From Thermoplasmatota archaeon (GTDB taxonomy: Archaea > Thermoplasmatota > E2 > DHVEG-1): a stretch of 14,669 nt of DNA. The stretch spans positions 1-14,669 of the forward strand of contig JALHTX010000167.1 of NCBI GenBank assembly GCA_022866015.1, read 5' to 3'. The notes beneath the pieces were generated by a model. The model was not told the DNA's origin, searched no databases, and saw only the letters and a program-made list of their open reading frames with translations. Below, in pieces: positions 7,710 through 14,669 of this stretch (position 1 is the first letter of the stretch; each line of letters begins with the position of its first letter). The position numbers were made by a program, and so were the translations under genes.

Positions 7710-8663
7710 TTGAAAAACGAATACGATAGAAAGAACAAAAATGAACGAATAATAGAAGAAACTATTAAATGCCCAAAATGTGGTAGTACACATCTTACTA
7801 AGGATTATTCTCGTGCAGAACTTGTCTGTGAGAAATGTGGTCTTGTAATAGATGCAGATATAATTGATCATGGCCCAGAATGGCGTGCATTTGATAATGA
7901 GCAACGTGAGAAAAAAACTCGAACCGGTTCTCCTATGACTTACACACTTCATGATAAAGGTCTTTCTACAACTATAGGCTGGCAGAATAGAGATGCTTAT
8001 GGAAAATCTATTCCAACAAGAAATCGTGCACAACTTTATCGTTTGAGAAAATGGCAGACTAGAACGAGAATAAGTGATGGTACAGAAAGAAATCTAGCAC
8101 TTGCACTTGCAGCCCTTGATAGAATGTCCTCTTCGCTTAGTCTTCCAAGAAATGTTCGTGAAACTGCTGCAGTGATATATAGGAAAGCTGTAAGAAAAAA
8201 TCTGATACGTGGTAGAAGTATAGAAGGAGTTACAGCTGCAGTTTTATATGCTGCTTGTCGTCAATGTAATGTTCCAAGAACACTTGAAGAGATAAGTAAA
8301 ATAACGGAAATGAAAAAGAAAGAAATCGGAAGAAATTATAGGAATATTTCACATAAATTGGAATTGAAATTACTTCCTACAACGCCTCAAGATTATATAT
8401 CTCGTTTTTGTAGTCGACTGGCTCTTAGCAATGATGTTCAAATAAAAACAATAGAAATATTAAGAAAAGCATCACAAAAAGAACTTACTAGTGGCCGTGG
8501 TCCAACAGGACTTGCAGCGGCTTCTCTATATATAGCGTCAGTTCTTTGTGGTGAGCGACGTACTCAGCGTGAAGTAGCAGAGGTGGCCGGGGTCACAGAA
8601 GTCACAATACGTAATCGTTACAAAGAACTTGCAAAAAAACTTGATATTGATATTATTATGTAA
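7710..8663 (+). CDS. tfb: Transcription initiation factor B (TFB, archaeal TFIIB)
   Basis: This 317-residue protein recruits RNA polymerase to TBP bound at the TATA box. An N-terminal zinc ribbon has Cys21, Cys24, Cys40 and Cys43 (CPKCGS and CEKCG). The B-reader/linker follows (GPEWRAFD, then TRTGSPMTYTLHDKGLSTTIGW). Two cyclin-like repeats lie at about 115-210 and 215-310; the second ends with a helix-turn-helix (TQREVAEVAGVTEVTIRNRY) that contacts the BRE upstream of the TATA box. The start is TTG at 7710, with AGGT about nine bases upstream; no in-frame ATG precedes the zinc ribbon. A TTG start and an upstream oligo-T tract would both lower expression. The stop is TAA. Archaea often hold several TFB copies with specialised roles; whether this is the only one cannot be told here. 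Confidence 0.97.
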   Translation: MKNEYDRKNKNERIIEETIKCPKCGSTHLTKDYSRAELVCEKCGLVIDADIIDHGPEWRAFDNEQREKKTRTGSPMTYTLHDKGLSTTIGWQNRDAYGKSIPTRNRAQLYRLRKWQTRTRISDGTERNLALALAALDRMSSSLSLPRNVRETAAVIYRKAVRKNLIRGRSIEGVTAAVLYAACRQCNVPRTLEEISKITEMKKKEIGRNYRNISHKLELKLLPTTPQDYISRFCSRLALSNDVQIKTIEILRKASQKELTSGRGPTGLAAASLYIASVLCGERRTQREVAEVAGVTEVTIRNRYKELAKKLDIDIIM

Positions 8664-8692
8664 TATGATTATATTAAAAAAATTAAAGCATT

Positions 8693-8699
8693 AGGTGAT
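8693..8699 (+). promoter_or_regulatory. RBS that sets the DEAD-box helicase start
   Basis: AGGTGAT matches the archaeal anti-Shine-Dalgarno sequence well and lies seven bases before ATG 8707. The in-frame GTG at 8695 is part of this RBS itself, so it is unlikely to be the start. Confidence 0.7.
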
Positions 8700-8706
8700 A
8701 ATAGAA

Positions 8707-9891
8707 ATGAAATTTGAAGAACTAAAATTAAGCAAAAAACTCGTAGATAAAACAAAGGAGAAAAAATTTGAAGAACTAACCCTTATTCAAGAGAAATGTT
8801 GCCCTGAAATAATTAATGGAAAAGATGTTGTAGGGCAAGCAGAAACCGGTTCAGGAAAAACACTTGCATTTTGTCTACCTATATTAGATAAAATTATTCT
8901 TGGTGGAGGTTTACAATGTATTATTCTCACCCCGACAAGGGAATTGTGTGTGCAGGTAACTGATGTATTTGTGGATTTTGGACAAACACTTGGTGTAAAA
9001 ACAACAAGTGTATATGGTGGTGTTAGTATAGAACCACAAATTAAAAAAATACGTAGCTCTGAGATCGTTGTTGGTACTCCAGGTAGGATGCTTGATCATC
9101 TGCGTAGGCAGACAATAGATTTTAGAAATATACGATTTCTGGTAATCGATGAAACTGATAAAATGTTAGATATGGGGTTTATTGAAGATGTTGAGAAAAT
9201 AATAAGATATGCTCCTAAGAACCGCCAAACACTTATGTTTAGTGCAACTATAATGGGAAGCATACATAGATTAATGAATAAACATCTAAACAATCCTATA
9301 ATTATAAAAACTCAATCTCAGGTTGATAAAAGCAAACTTGAGCAAGTATATTATGATATATACCAACAAGATAGCAAATTCTCGATTCTAGTACATTTGC
9401 TAAAAGAAAATACAGCGGGTCTTTCAATTGTATTTTGTGCCACACGAAGTGAATCAGATATTGTTGCAAAAAATCTGAGAAAACAAGACGTTAACGCCTC
9501 CGCAATACATGGAGGAATGAGCCAAAACAAAAGGTCACAATCACTTGACTCTTTAAGAAATGAGCAAACAGATGTACTTGTAGCAACAGATGTAGCAGCA
9601 AGAGGTCTTGATATTAAAAACGTTACTCATATATTTCATTATGATGTACCAAAAACATCTATTGAATATATACATAGAATAGGTAGAACAGCACGTGCTG
9701 GAGAAAAAGGAAAAGCAATCACGCTTTTAACAAAACCTGATCATGATAATTTTAGGCGCGTACAGAGCAATGATGAACTAGAGATTGAAAGAGCAGAGGT
9801 TCCTGATTTTAAAAGAGTTCCATTCATTAGAAAATCTAATCAATATAAAAAAGATTTCAAAAGATATCATCAGAATTATCATAGAAGATAA
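8707..9891 (+). CDS. DEAD-box ATP-dependent RNA helicase
   Basis: This 394-residue protein is an SF2 RNA helicase that unwinds or remodels RNA using ATP. From the N-terminus: a Q motif (LTLIQEKCCPE), motif I AETGSGKT 45-52, PTREL, TPGRMLDH, motif II DETD 148-151, motif III SAT 179-181, IVFCATRSESD in motif IV, ATDVAARGLD from 293 (V), and HRIGRTARAG 323-332 (VI). The C-terminus is a short Lys/Arg-rich tail (about 370-394) likely to bind RNA. Motif II has Thr where DEAD has Ala; both acidic residues and the walker residues are kept, so activity is expected. It begins 43 bases after the TFB stop on the same strand, suggesting co-transcription with TFB and the cold shock gene. Related bacterial helicases (CsdA, RhlE) act in ribosome assembly and RNA decay in the cold. 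The start is ATG 8707 because of the RBS. The stop is TAA. Confidence 0.95.
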   Translation: MKFEELKLSKKLVDKTKEKKFEELTLIQEKCCPEIINGKDVVGQAETGSGKTLAFCLPILDKIILGGGLQCIILTPTRELCVQVTDVFVDFGQTLGVKTTSVYGGVSIEPQIKKIRSSEIVVGTPGRMLDHLRRQTIDFRNIRFLVIDETDKMLDMGFIEDVEKIIRYAPKNRQTLMFSATIMGSIHRLMNKHLNNPIIIKTQSQVDKSKLEQVYYDIYQQDSKFSILVHLLKENTAGLSIVFCATRSESDIVAKNLRKQDVNASAIHGGMSQNKRSQSLDSLRNEQTDVLVATDVAARGLDIKNVTHIFHYDVPKTSIEYIHRIGRTARAGEKGKAITLLTKPDHDNFRRVQSNDELEIERAEVPDFKRVPFIRKSNQYKKDFKRYHQNYHRR

Positions 9892-9906
9892 TACAACTCT
9901 TGTATT
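9890..9906. terminator. Small hairpin between convergent genes
   Basis: AATACAA (9890-9896) pairs with TTGTATT (9900-9906) around the loop CTC, directly after the helicase stop and followed by T-rich sequence. Only 48 bases separate the two convergent stops, so this may serve as a terminator for the helicase transcript. The stem is short and AT-rich, hence weak. Confidence 0.35.
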
Positions 9907-9939
9907 TTATATAGATTAATTGTCTTACAATATTATGTT

Positions 9940-11148
9940 TTAAAATATCCCAATTATATTGATATTTCTAAAAAAATAAGAAAAAAAAGCATAAAATCTT
10001 TCCATCATGCTGTTTAACCTTTCTATTAGAATCGTTCTAAATGATACATCTATGTTTTTTGCTTTTGGTATAATAAATGGCCAGTTTATCTCTCCACCTG
10101 AGAATGCATAAGAAAGAATAGTTGGTGTTTGTTTTAAAACTTTATCACCTTTTGTAACAGTTATTTGACAGTTGTGCATTCCATAGTATTCAAACTCAGG
10201 AAATGAATCTTCATCAGGCATTGGATCAACATAAAATGTAAATTCTCCATTACTATCTGTTTCAGTTGTCTGGCCTTTGCAAATAATATTAACATCTTTC
10301 CATGCTTCACCCATAATTGTTTTTACAGAGCCACTTATTAATATAGGGTCTTTCCAAGGTTCTGCATCAAGCCAGTCAAAATAAGCTTGAACCTGATTAA
10401 AATATGTTCTAATTTTTTGATTATTTATGAATATAAGTATATAATCAATTAATTTTGAAAGATTAGCTGCAAAATTATCCGAAAATGTTACCAGTATATC
10501 AATGAAATCATCTCCGTCTGGTTGAAATAATTCTTTTAATGCCTCATAGAATGCCTTGGGGGCAGCTAAAATACCATTAATTACTGCAACAAATGAAACA
10601 GTAATTAATAATCCCAGTGGCTTTACCGTATTTACTAAAAGTGTAATACTGTCATAAAACAGTAAAATGCTTTTATCAAATAAATCATATATCCACCCCA
10701 ATCTATCCTTAATAAACTCTACTATTTTTATTATTAAAGATCCAAAAAGACTTTGCAAAAACCCATTTTCATCAAAACCCCAATGCTCTAAAATTAATGC
10801 ATCCAACTCAGCCATAGAAGAGACACTATATAATTCAGTTTCATTAATCGGTGCATAAATATATATTTCTAAGTTATTTGCAAGATTAGTTAGATTAACC
10901 TCCAAATCATTATTAACTATGTTGTTTACAATATTTTGTGCTGTTTGTTTTTCCGCACCTTCAAAGTTTGCATCAATATAATTGCTTAATATGATGCTTT
11001 GTTCTGATGTAATATAAAACTCGGGCAATTCTTCACTTGCCACATAAAGATTCTTATCAAAAGAAATATTAGCTGTTTGCACAGCTGAGGCGACTGGTAT
11101 CAACAGCATTATTATTGCCAAAAAAATTGTTATTATAATTTTTTTCAT
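9940..11148 (-). CDS. Exported membrane-associated protein with Ig/CNA-B-like domain
   Basis: This 402-residue protein of unknown function has a clear signal peptide (1-22: MKKI, hydrophobic core, PVASA). Residues 25-125 are polar and Asn-rich. Residues about 130-200 hold hydrophobic helices, including a likely membrane span at about 176-198 (PLGLLITVSFVAVINGILAA). Residues about 268-365 resemble a carboxypeptidase-regulatory/CNA-B beta-sandwich: ISGSVKT, a TDSNGEFTFYVDP strand-turn, and a Cys pair (IICKG, HNCQ). The C-terminus is an aromatic amphipathic helix (ERFYAFFSYFFRNINIIGIF). No enzyme motif is visible. It lies 119 bases downstream of the 1079-residue exported protein, whose ectodomain has similar sandwiches, so a shared envelope role is possible. 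A strong GGGGGG RBS six bases before the ATG fixes the start. The stop is TAA. Confidence 0.8.
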   Translation of the reverse strand: MKKIIITIFLAIIMLLIPVASAVQTANISFDKNLYVASEELPEFYITSEQSIILSNYIDANFEGAEKQTAQNIVNNIVNNDLEVNLTNLANNLEIYIYAPINETELYSVSSMAELDALILEHWGFDENGFLQSLFGSLIIKIVEFIKDRLGWIYDLFDKSILLFYDSITLLVNTVKPLGLLITVSFVAVINGILAAPKAFYEALKELFQPDGDDFIDILVTFSDNFAANLSKLIDYILIFINNQKIRTYFNQVQAYFDWLDAEPWKDPILISGSVKTIMGEAWKDVNIICKGQTTETDSNGEFTFYVDPMPDEDSFPEFEYYGMHNCQITVTKGDKVLKQTPTILSYAFSGGEINWPFIIPKAKNIDVSFRTILIERLNSMMERFYAFFSYFFRNINIIGIF

Positions 11149-11154
11149 TTTTTA

Positions 11155-11191
11155 CCCCCCTTTAAATAACCTTTCTATATTATATATTTTA
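11155..11191 (-). promoter_or_regulatory. TATA-like box and G-run RBS of the 402-residue gene
   Basis: On the minus strand AAAATATATAATATA (about 11177-11191) is a TATA-like tract. GGGGGG (11155-11160) lies six bases before the ATG at 11148. The spacing predicts a short leader beginning close to the RBS. The 119-base gap therefore seems to give the gene its own promoter rather than only readthrough from the gene upstream. Confidence 0.5.
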
Positions 11192-11267
11192 CAACGTGAT
11201 ATAATAAATTTACGAAAATAAAACCGTTATATGCCGAAAAAAATACTATTTAACATGAAAATTTGTG

Positions 11268-14200
11268 TTATTTCTTTTTTATAAAAATTGATAAAAACAA
11301 GACAGTCAATGAAACCACAACCAAAATAAAACCAATACCCGGACCCCAACTGCATGCTAAATTTACACTCTGAATTCTTCCTGGAATAGAAACTGAGATA
11401 TCTCCAGAACCAATAAATCCACCTACTCCAATATTTGTAACCATTGACATAGCATAATAAAACAAACCAATACAAACAATCAAAATTAAAATAACTGCAA
11501 AAAATGTTGCTTTTCTTGATTTGCTAAATCTTTCTTTAATAAACAAACTAAGCAAAATCAAAATAATTGAAAATACAATAAGACCTGAAAGTAAAACCAT
11601 AACAGTTGTAAAATCATCATTAATAACACTTATACTTCCACCAATAACATCTGAACTTGAAGTTAAAGTGATCATTTTAGGAGGATACAACATATTAATT
11701 GTATTTGTATGTATATCTTTTTCTTCCCCATTAAGTATCCACCATGGTTGAAAAATAGAAATAAACAATAATACAACAACAAATAGTTTCAAACAAAGAT
11801 TCAGCTTCCTTTTCAAAAACATATAAACAAAAATTCCAACCACCGAAATAATAGTAATTAAAAACACGAATGTATGAATAAATGAACCTTGCTTTGTTAC
11901 AACATCAAGGGTTTTATCATTTCTAATATCAAGTCCTTGCATTGCAACAGTTTCATCATCTACTAAAATCTTAAGATTATATGCCCCAGGTGGAACAGTA
12001 AAAACTGATTTTCCATTTTTATCAATATCAACTTTAATATCTTTATTATTTCTAGAAATAACAACAGTTCCAGTATCAATGCTCATACCAATATTATTCA
12101 TAATATTCAAAGAAACAGTATATTCTGCAGGTAAAACAAGTTCAATTGTCTTATCACCTTCAAGTTTGATATTTTCTTTGAGTTCAAAGGATTTATATTT
12201 TAAATTTAAAACATAATCTGCCTCAGGAAGATTTTTAAAGATATATTTATCAAAAGCTTCTTTTTTAGCAGAAATAGTGATAGGTTCAAACATATCTTTA
12301 CTTGTTAAAACAAGGTTTACTTCAACTTCTGGAATCTGATTCCATTTATCAATAAGTCTAACATTTAAATCATATAAATTAACATAGAAACTATCCATAT
12401 AGATTTTAAAATGATTTAAAAGTCTAAGATGAATCTCTTGCTCATCGACTAAGAATCCTTTATATAAAACACGGAGAGTATAAGAATCTCTAATACTAGT
12501 TGGTGCTTTTAAAACAATAGAGCCATTAAAATCAGATATGCCATCAGTAATTACAGCATTATCCTGTAAAAGATAAAACTTTACACCTTCAACACCTTTT
12601 TCATCTTGATCAAAAACATTAAAATTACAAGTACCTTGAGAACTACAAAAAATTCTAATATTGGTATCATCAGAAACATCAGCTATACCATAACCAATAA
12701 ATTTACTTTCATCACCAAAAATAGTATTTTCTCTAAAAATCTTTATTACATATATTCCAGGCTCAAGATCAGGAAAAACAATTTTTTTGAAAAAACTACT
12801 ATTTTTAATATCAAAAATACCAAAAACTGTTTTAATTTTTTCAAAAAATGATTTACCTTCTAAATCAAAATCCATAGAGCCAAGGGCAAGACGAGAAACA
12901 GAGCCAGATGATTTAAAACTATTATTTTTGTAAAGTTCAGCATAAATATATGGAAATTTTTTACCGGTTGCAGCAGAAAGAAGTGAACCTAAAGCTATAG
13001 AGGGAGCTATATGGACATACGTAGAAAGCGAGAAACGTGGGGTTTCTTCTTTTTCTTCTTGTGAAATATTTTCTCTTAAAATAGGTCTAATACTTTCAAG
13101 TTTTTGAAAAACAATAGATTCCTTATCAATACTTTCAAAACCTTGATTTGCATATGTTACAAACTCGGCCTTAAAATTAACATTAAAACCTTTTTTAAGA
13201 TTAGGATTATGGTTATTGTTTTCATAAGAATTACGTGCAATATATAAGCTACCTGTATCTGCTTCAAGCCCGGGTAATTTAACATTTTCTTTAACCCATG
13301 CTTTAACTTGAACACCGTCTTCTTCTGAGTTAAGATTTGTGTTTGAATTAAGTATTAATCCATGAGCTATATTTGTGGAAGGATCACTAAGGCTAATCCA
13401 GGCATTCTTTCCTAAATCTATATCATCTTTTGTTCCGATTATTACCTCTGCGTCTATACTGCTAGGATTTTGAGGTACAGGATATTCCTCAATATTTCCT
13501 GATTCAGTAAAAACATGAATCTTGGGAAGTATCTCACCAACGTTCATCTTTTCAATAGTTGAACTTCTAGATTTTATAGTAACTATGCCACCATAGGTTC
13601 CATCTAGAAGACTTGGTTCTTCAACTGTTATGTCCTCTAAGACCTCATGATATACATCAACAAAAATCCTTTTAGTATCCACAGGTGAATTATAATAAGT
13701 GTAAATGTTGTCAGTTAATATATCGCCCTTAGGCGACGTACACTCTATTCTTACTCTGATCATTAAGTTACCTTCAGCAAGAACAGTTTTTTTAACACTA
13801 GTTGCCCATGAACTACCAACATAGTCTGGCTGAGCAAAAATTCCATAACGCATATCAAAAACACAGAGCTGTTCTATGTTATATGTTTCAACTACTTTTG
13901 AACCTGGTTTAAACTTAAGAATACTCTGAGAGACAGGATTGCCAAGTAGTTCACCTTTTTGAACTATTGCATAAATATAATCATCTTTTTCTTTGATCCC
14001 AAAATAATCAACATCTATTTTTTGACCAGGTATAGGTTCATAAAAATAATGTGAGTCATCCATAAACACATGTTTTTCATAATTAGGGCTATCAGTTTGA
14101 GCAGAATCATATAAAACAAAGTATTTTTCTGTTCCATCTGCTATTTCAGGAATTAAAAAGACTACACCACATGAACTAATATGTGTGTCATCTATTTTTT

Positions 14201-14507
14201 CTAAGTTGTATATTTGTGATTCAAGTTCAGTTATTTCACTACCTTTTTCTATACATATTCTTATTGAATGATCATTTACATCTTTTGCATAACACTGTTC
14301 AGTGAATATTATTCTAATATCTATTGGTTGATATTTTGCTTCAGGTAGATTTGTATCTATTGGGATATTTATTTCTTGTTTAAAAGCTAGATTTTCGATA
14401 TTATTTTTTGTATATTTTTCATAAGGTAGTGCATACACATTAATTGACGATATAAGCAAGGTATTTAGTATTACCAAGAGTAATAAATATCTAGCAATAA
14501 ATTTCAT
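11268..14507 (-). CDS. Large exported protein with five-helix C-terminal membrane domain
   Basis: This 1079-residue protein is not assigned to a named family. Residues 1-26 form a signal peptide. Residues 30-480 form a beta-rich ectodomain with scattered cysteines (EQCYAK, SSCGVV, QLCVFD, RIECTS). From about 490 to 870 several Ig/CNA-B-like sandwiches follow (LEPGIYVIKIF, VFDQDEKGVEGV with DFNGSIVLKAP, DKNGKSVFTVPPGAYNLKI). The C-terminus has five membrane segments at about 873-896, 899-920, 962-985, 996-1018 and 1053-1075. Basic residues lie between the first two (KRKLNLCLK), after the third (KERFSKSRK) and at the end (KKK), giving a consistent positive-inside topology. SIFQPWWILNG at the end of segment 2 and CSWGPGIGF before segment 5 face outward and look conserved. 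Possible roles are a surface sensor, envelope anchor or transporter accessory. No enzyme motif is seen. The stop is TAA. No RBS is visible, so it is probably leaderless or nearly so. Confidence 0.8.
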   Translation of the reverse strand: MKFIARYLLLLVILNTLLISSINVYALPYEKYTKNNIENLAFKQEINIPIDTNLPEAKYQPIDIRIIFTEQCYAKDVNDHSIRICIEKGSEITELESQIYNLEKIDDTHISSCGVVFLIPEIADGTEKYFVLYDSAQTDSPNYEKHVFMDDSHYFYEPIPGQKIDVDYFGIKEKDDYIYAIVQKGELLGNPVSQSILKFKPGSKVVETYNIEQLCVFDMRYGIFAQPDYVGSSWATSVKKTVLAEGNLMIRVRIECTSPKGDILTDNIYTYYNSPVDTKRIFVDVYHEVLEDITVEEPSLLDGTYGGIVTIKSRSSTIEKMNVGEILPKIHVFTESGNIEEYPVPQNPSSIDAEVIIGTKDDIDLGKNAWISLSDPSTNIAHGLILNSNTNLNSEEDGVQVKAWVKENVKLPGLEADTGSLYIARNSYENNNHNPNLKKGFNVNFKAEFVTYANQGFESIDKESIVFQKLESIRPILRENISQEEKEETPRFSLSTYVHIAPSIALGSLLSAATGKKFPYIYAELYKNNSFKSSGSVSRLALGSMDFDLEGKSFFEKIKTVFGIFDIKNSSFFKKIVFPDLEPGIYVIKIFRENTIFGDESKFIGYGIADVSDDTNIRIFCSSQGTCNFNVFDQDEKGVEGVKFYLLQDNAVITDGISDFNGSIVLKAPTSIRDSYTLRVLYKGFLVDEQEIHLRLLNHFKIYMDSFYVNLYDLNVRLIDKWNQIPEVEVNLVLTSKDMFEPITISAKKEAFDKYIFKNLPEADYVLNLKYKSFELKENIKLEGDKTIELVLPAEYTVSLNIMNNIGMSIDTGTVVISRNNKDIKVDIDKNGKSVFTVPPGAYNLKILVDDETVAMQGLDIRNDKTLDVVTKQGSFIHTFVFLITIISVVGIFVYMFLKRKLNLCLKLFVVVLLFISIFQPWWILNGEEKDIHTNTINMLYPPKMITLTSSSDVIGGSISVINDDFTTVMVLLSGLIVFSIILILLSLFIKERFSKSRKATFFAVILILIVCIGLFYYAMSMVTNIGVGGFIGSGDISVSIPGRIQSVNLACSWGPGIGFILVVVSLTVLFLSIFIKKK

Positions 14508-14533
14508 TCTACTAACTAATATGTATTACTTTT

Positions 14534-14550
14534 TTTATATAAATATATTT
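14534..14550 (-). promoter_or_regulatory. TATA-like box for the 1079-residue gene
   Basis: On the minus strand AAATATATTTATATAAA lies about 33 bases (centre to start codon) before ATG 14507. This predicts transcription starting only a few bases before the ATG. No Shine-Dalgarno-like sequence is visible there, fitting a leaderless or near-leaderless mRNA, in contrast to the 402-residue gene downstream. Confidence 0.5.
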
Positions 14551-14564
14551 ACATTATTTTCGTA

Positions 14565-14669
14565 TTATCTTTTTTCTTCTATGATTTCTAATTCTTCCGT
14601 TCTAGTTTCGTGCGGTTTGAAAAAAATAACTATAAACAACGGTAAGAGCATAATCAAACCAGCACCTAT
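14565..14669 (-). CDS. Partial CDS, C-terminus of a membrane protein
   Basis: From the right edge the minus strand is open for 34 codons to TAA at 14567-14565. The peptide has a hydrophobic segment (IGAGLIMLLPLFIVIFFKP) and then a charged tail (TRTEELEIIEEKR), typical of the last transmembrane helix and cytoplasmic end of a membrane protein. The family cannot be named from this piece. The stop lies 57 bases before the start of the 1079-residue gene on the same strand. Confidence 0.55.
   Translation of the reverse strand: MGAGLIMLLPLFIVIFFKPHETRTEELEIIEEKR

Noticed and set aside
7686..8033. Minus-strand open frame of 115 codons opposite TFB
   Set aside because: It overlaps the unmistakable TFB gene; its Cys/Phe/Ile-rich content is what an antisense reading of AT-rich coding DNA gives.
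8695..8706. GTG at 8695 as helicase start
   Set aside because: It lies within AGGTGAT, which is the RBS for ATG 8707; helicase similarity begins after the ATG.
12606..12851. Plus-strand open frame within the 1079-residue gene
   Set aside because: It is low in complexity (Asn, Lys, Ile, Thr) and antisense to a long gene with a signal peptide and coherent domains.
1..14669. CRISPR array or known defence system
   Set aside because: No short, evenly spaced direct repeats and no cas, restriction or toxin-antitoxin genes are visible.

Overview
The window looks archaeal. It encodes a complete transcription factor B (the archaeal TFIIB), TATA-like boxes lie upstream of several starts, and candidate terminators are oligo-T tracts without long GC stems. 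The DNA is AT-rich. It carries several large exported proteins with Ig/FN3-like repeats, and it also encodes a CspA-type cold shock protein. From memory, the style of the exported proteins (GGDxDxGDxVTYDxY repeats, WxFTT strands, a hydrophobic C-terminal tail) suggests an uncultured Thermoplasmatota lineage, perhaps of the Marine Benthic Group D kind. That placement is inference; no marker gene here proves it.

Layout. At the left edge (1-138) is the first part of a probable IS transposase on the minus strand, with a palindrome between it and the next gene. Positions 178-2334 (minus) encode a 718-residue secreted protein with Ig/FN3-like repeats. After a 344-base gap holding a cryptic open-frame remnant comes a 489-residue membrane-anchored or secreted right-handed beta-helix protein (2679-4148, minus). 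A P-type cation ATPase follows (4387-7131, minus); it is complete in one frame apart from a single in-frame UAG at codon 472. A 338-base divergent intergenic region separates it from a plus-strand set: cold shock protein (7470-7661), TFB (7710-8663) and DEAD-box RNA helicase (8707-9891). Convergent to these are two minus-strand exported or membrane proteins of unknown role, of 402 residues (9940-11148) and 1079 residues (11268-14507). The right edge holds the last 34 codons of a membrane protein (14565-14669, minus).

How the genes may work together. The plus-strand trio joins an RNA-chaperone-type cold shock protein, a general transcription initiation factor and an RNA helicase. This is a plausible cold or growth-phase expression module, with a U-rich candidate terminator between the first two genes that could set their ratio. 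The minus-strand genes on both sides are mostly cell-surface: repeat-rich adhesin-like proteins, a beta-helix protein possibly acting on or binding polysaccharide, and a large ectodomain joined to a five-segment membrane domain.

The most notable observation is the UAG inside an otherwise intact P-type ATPase. It could be a sense codon (pyrrolysine in UAG-decoding archaea), a recent nonsense mutation or a sequence error. The same ATPase has Lys in place of the M5 Glu of Ca2+ pumps, so its ion is uncertain.
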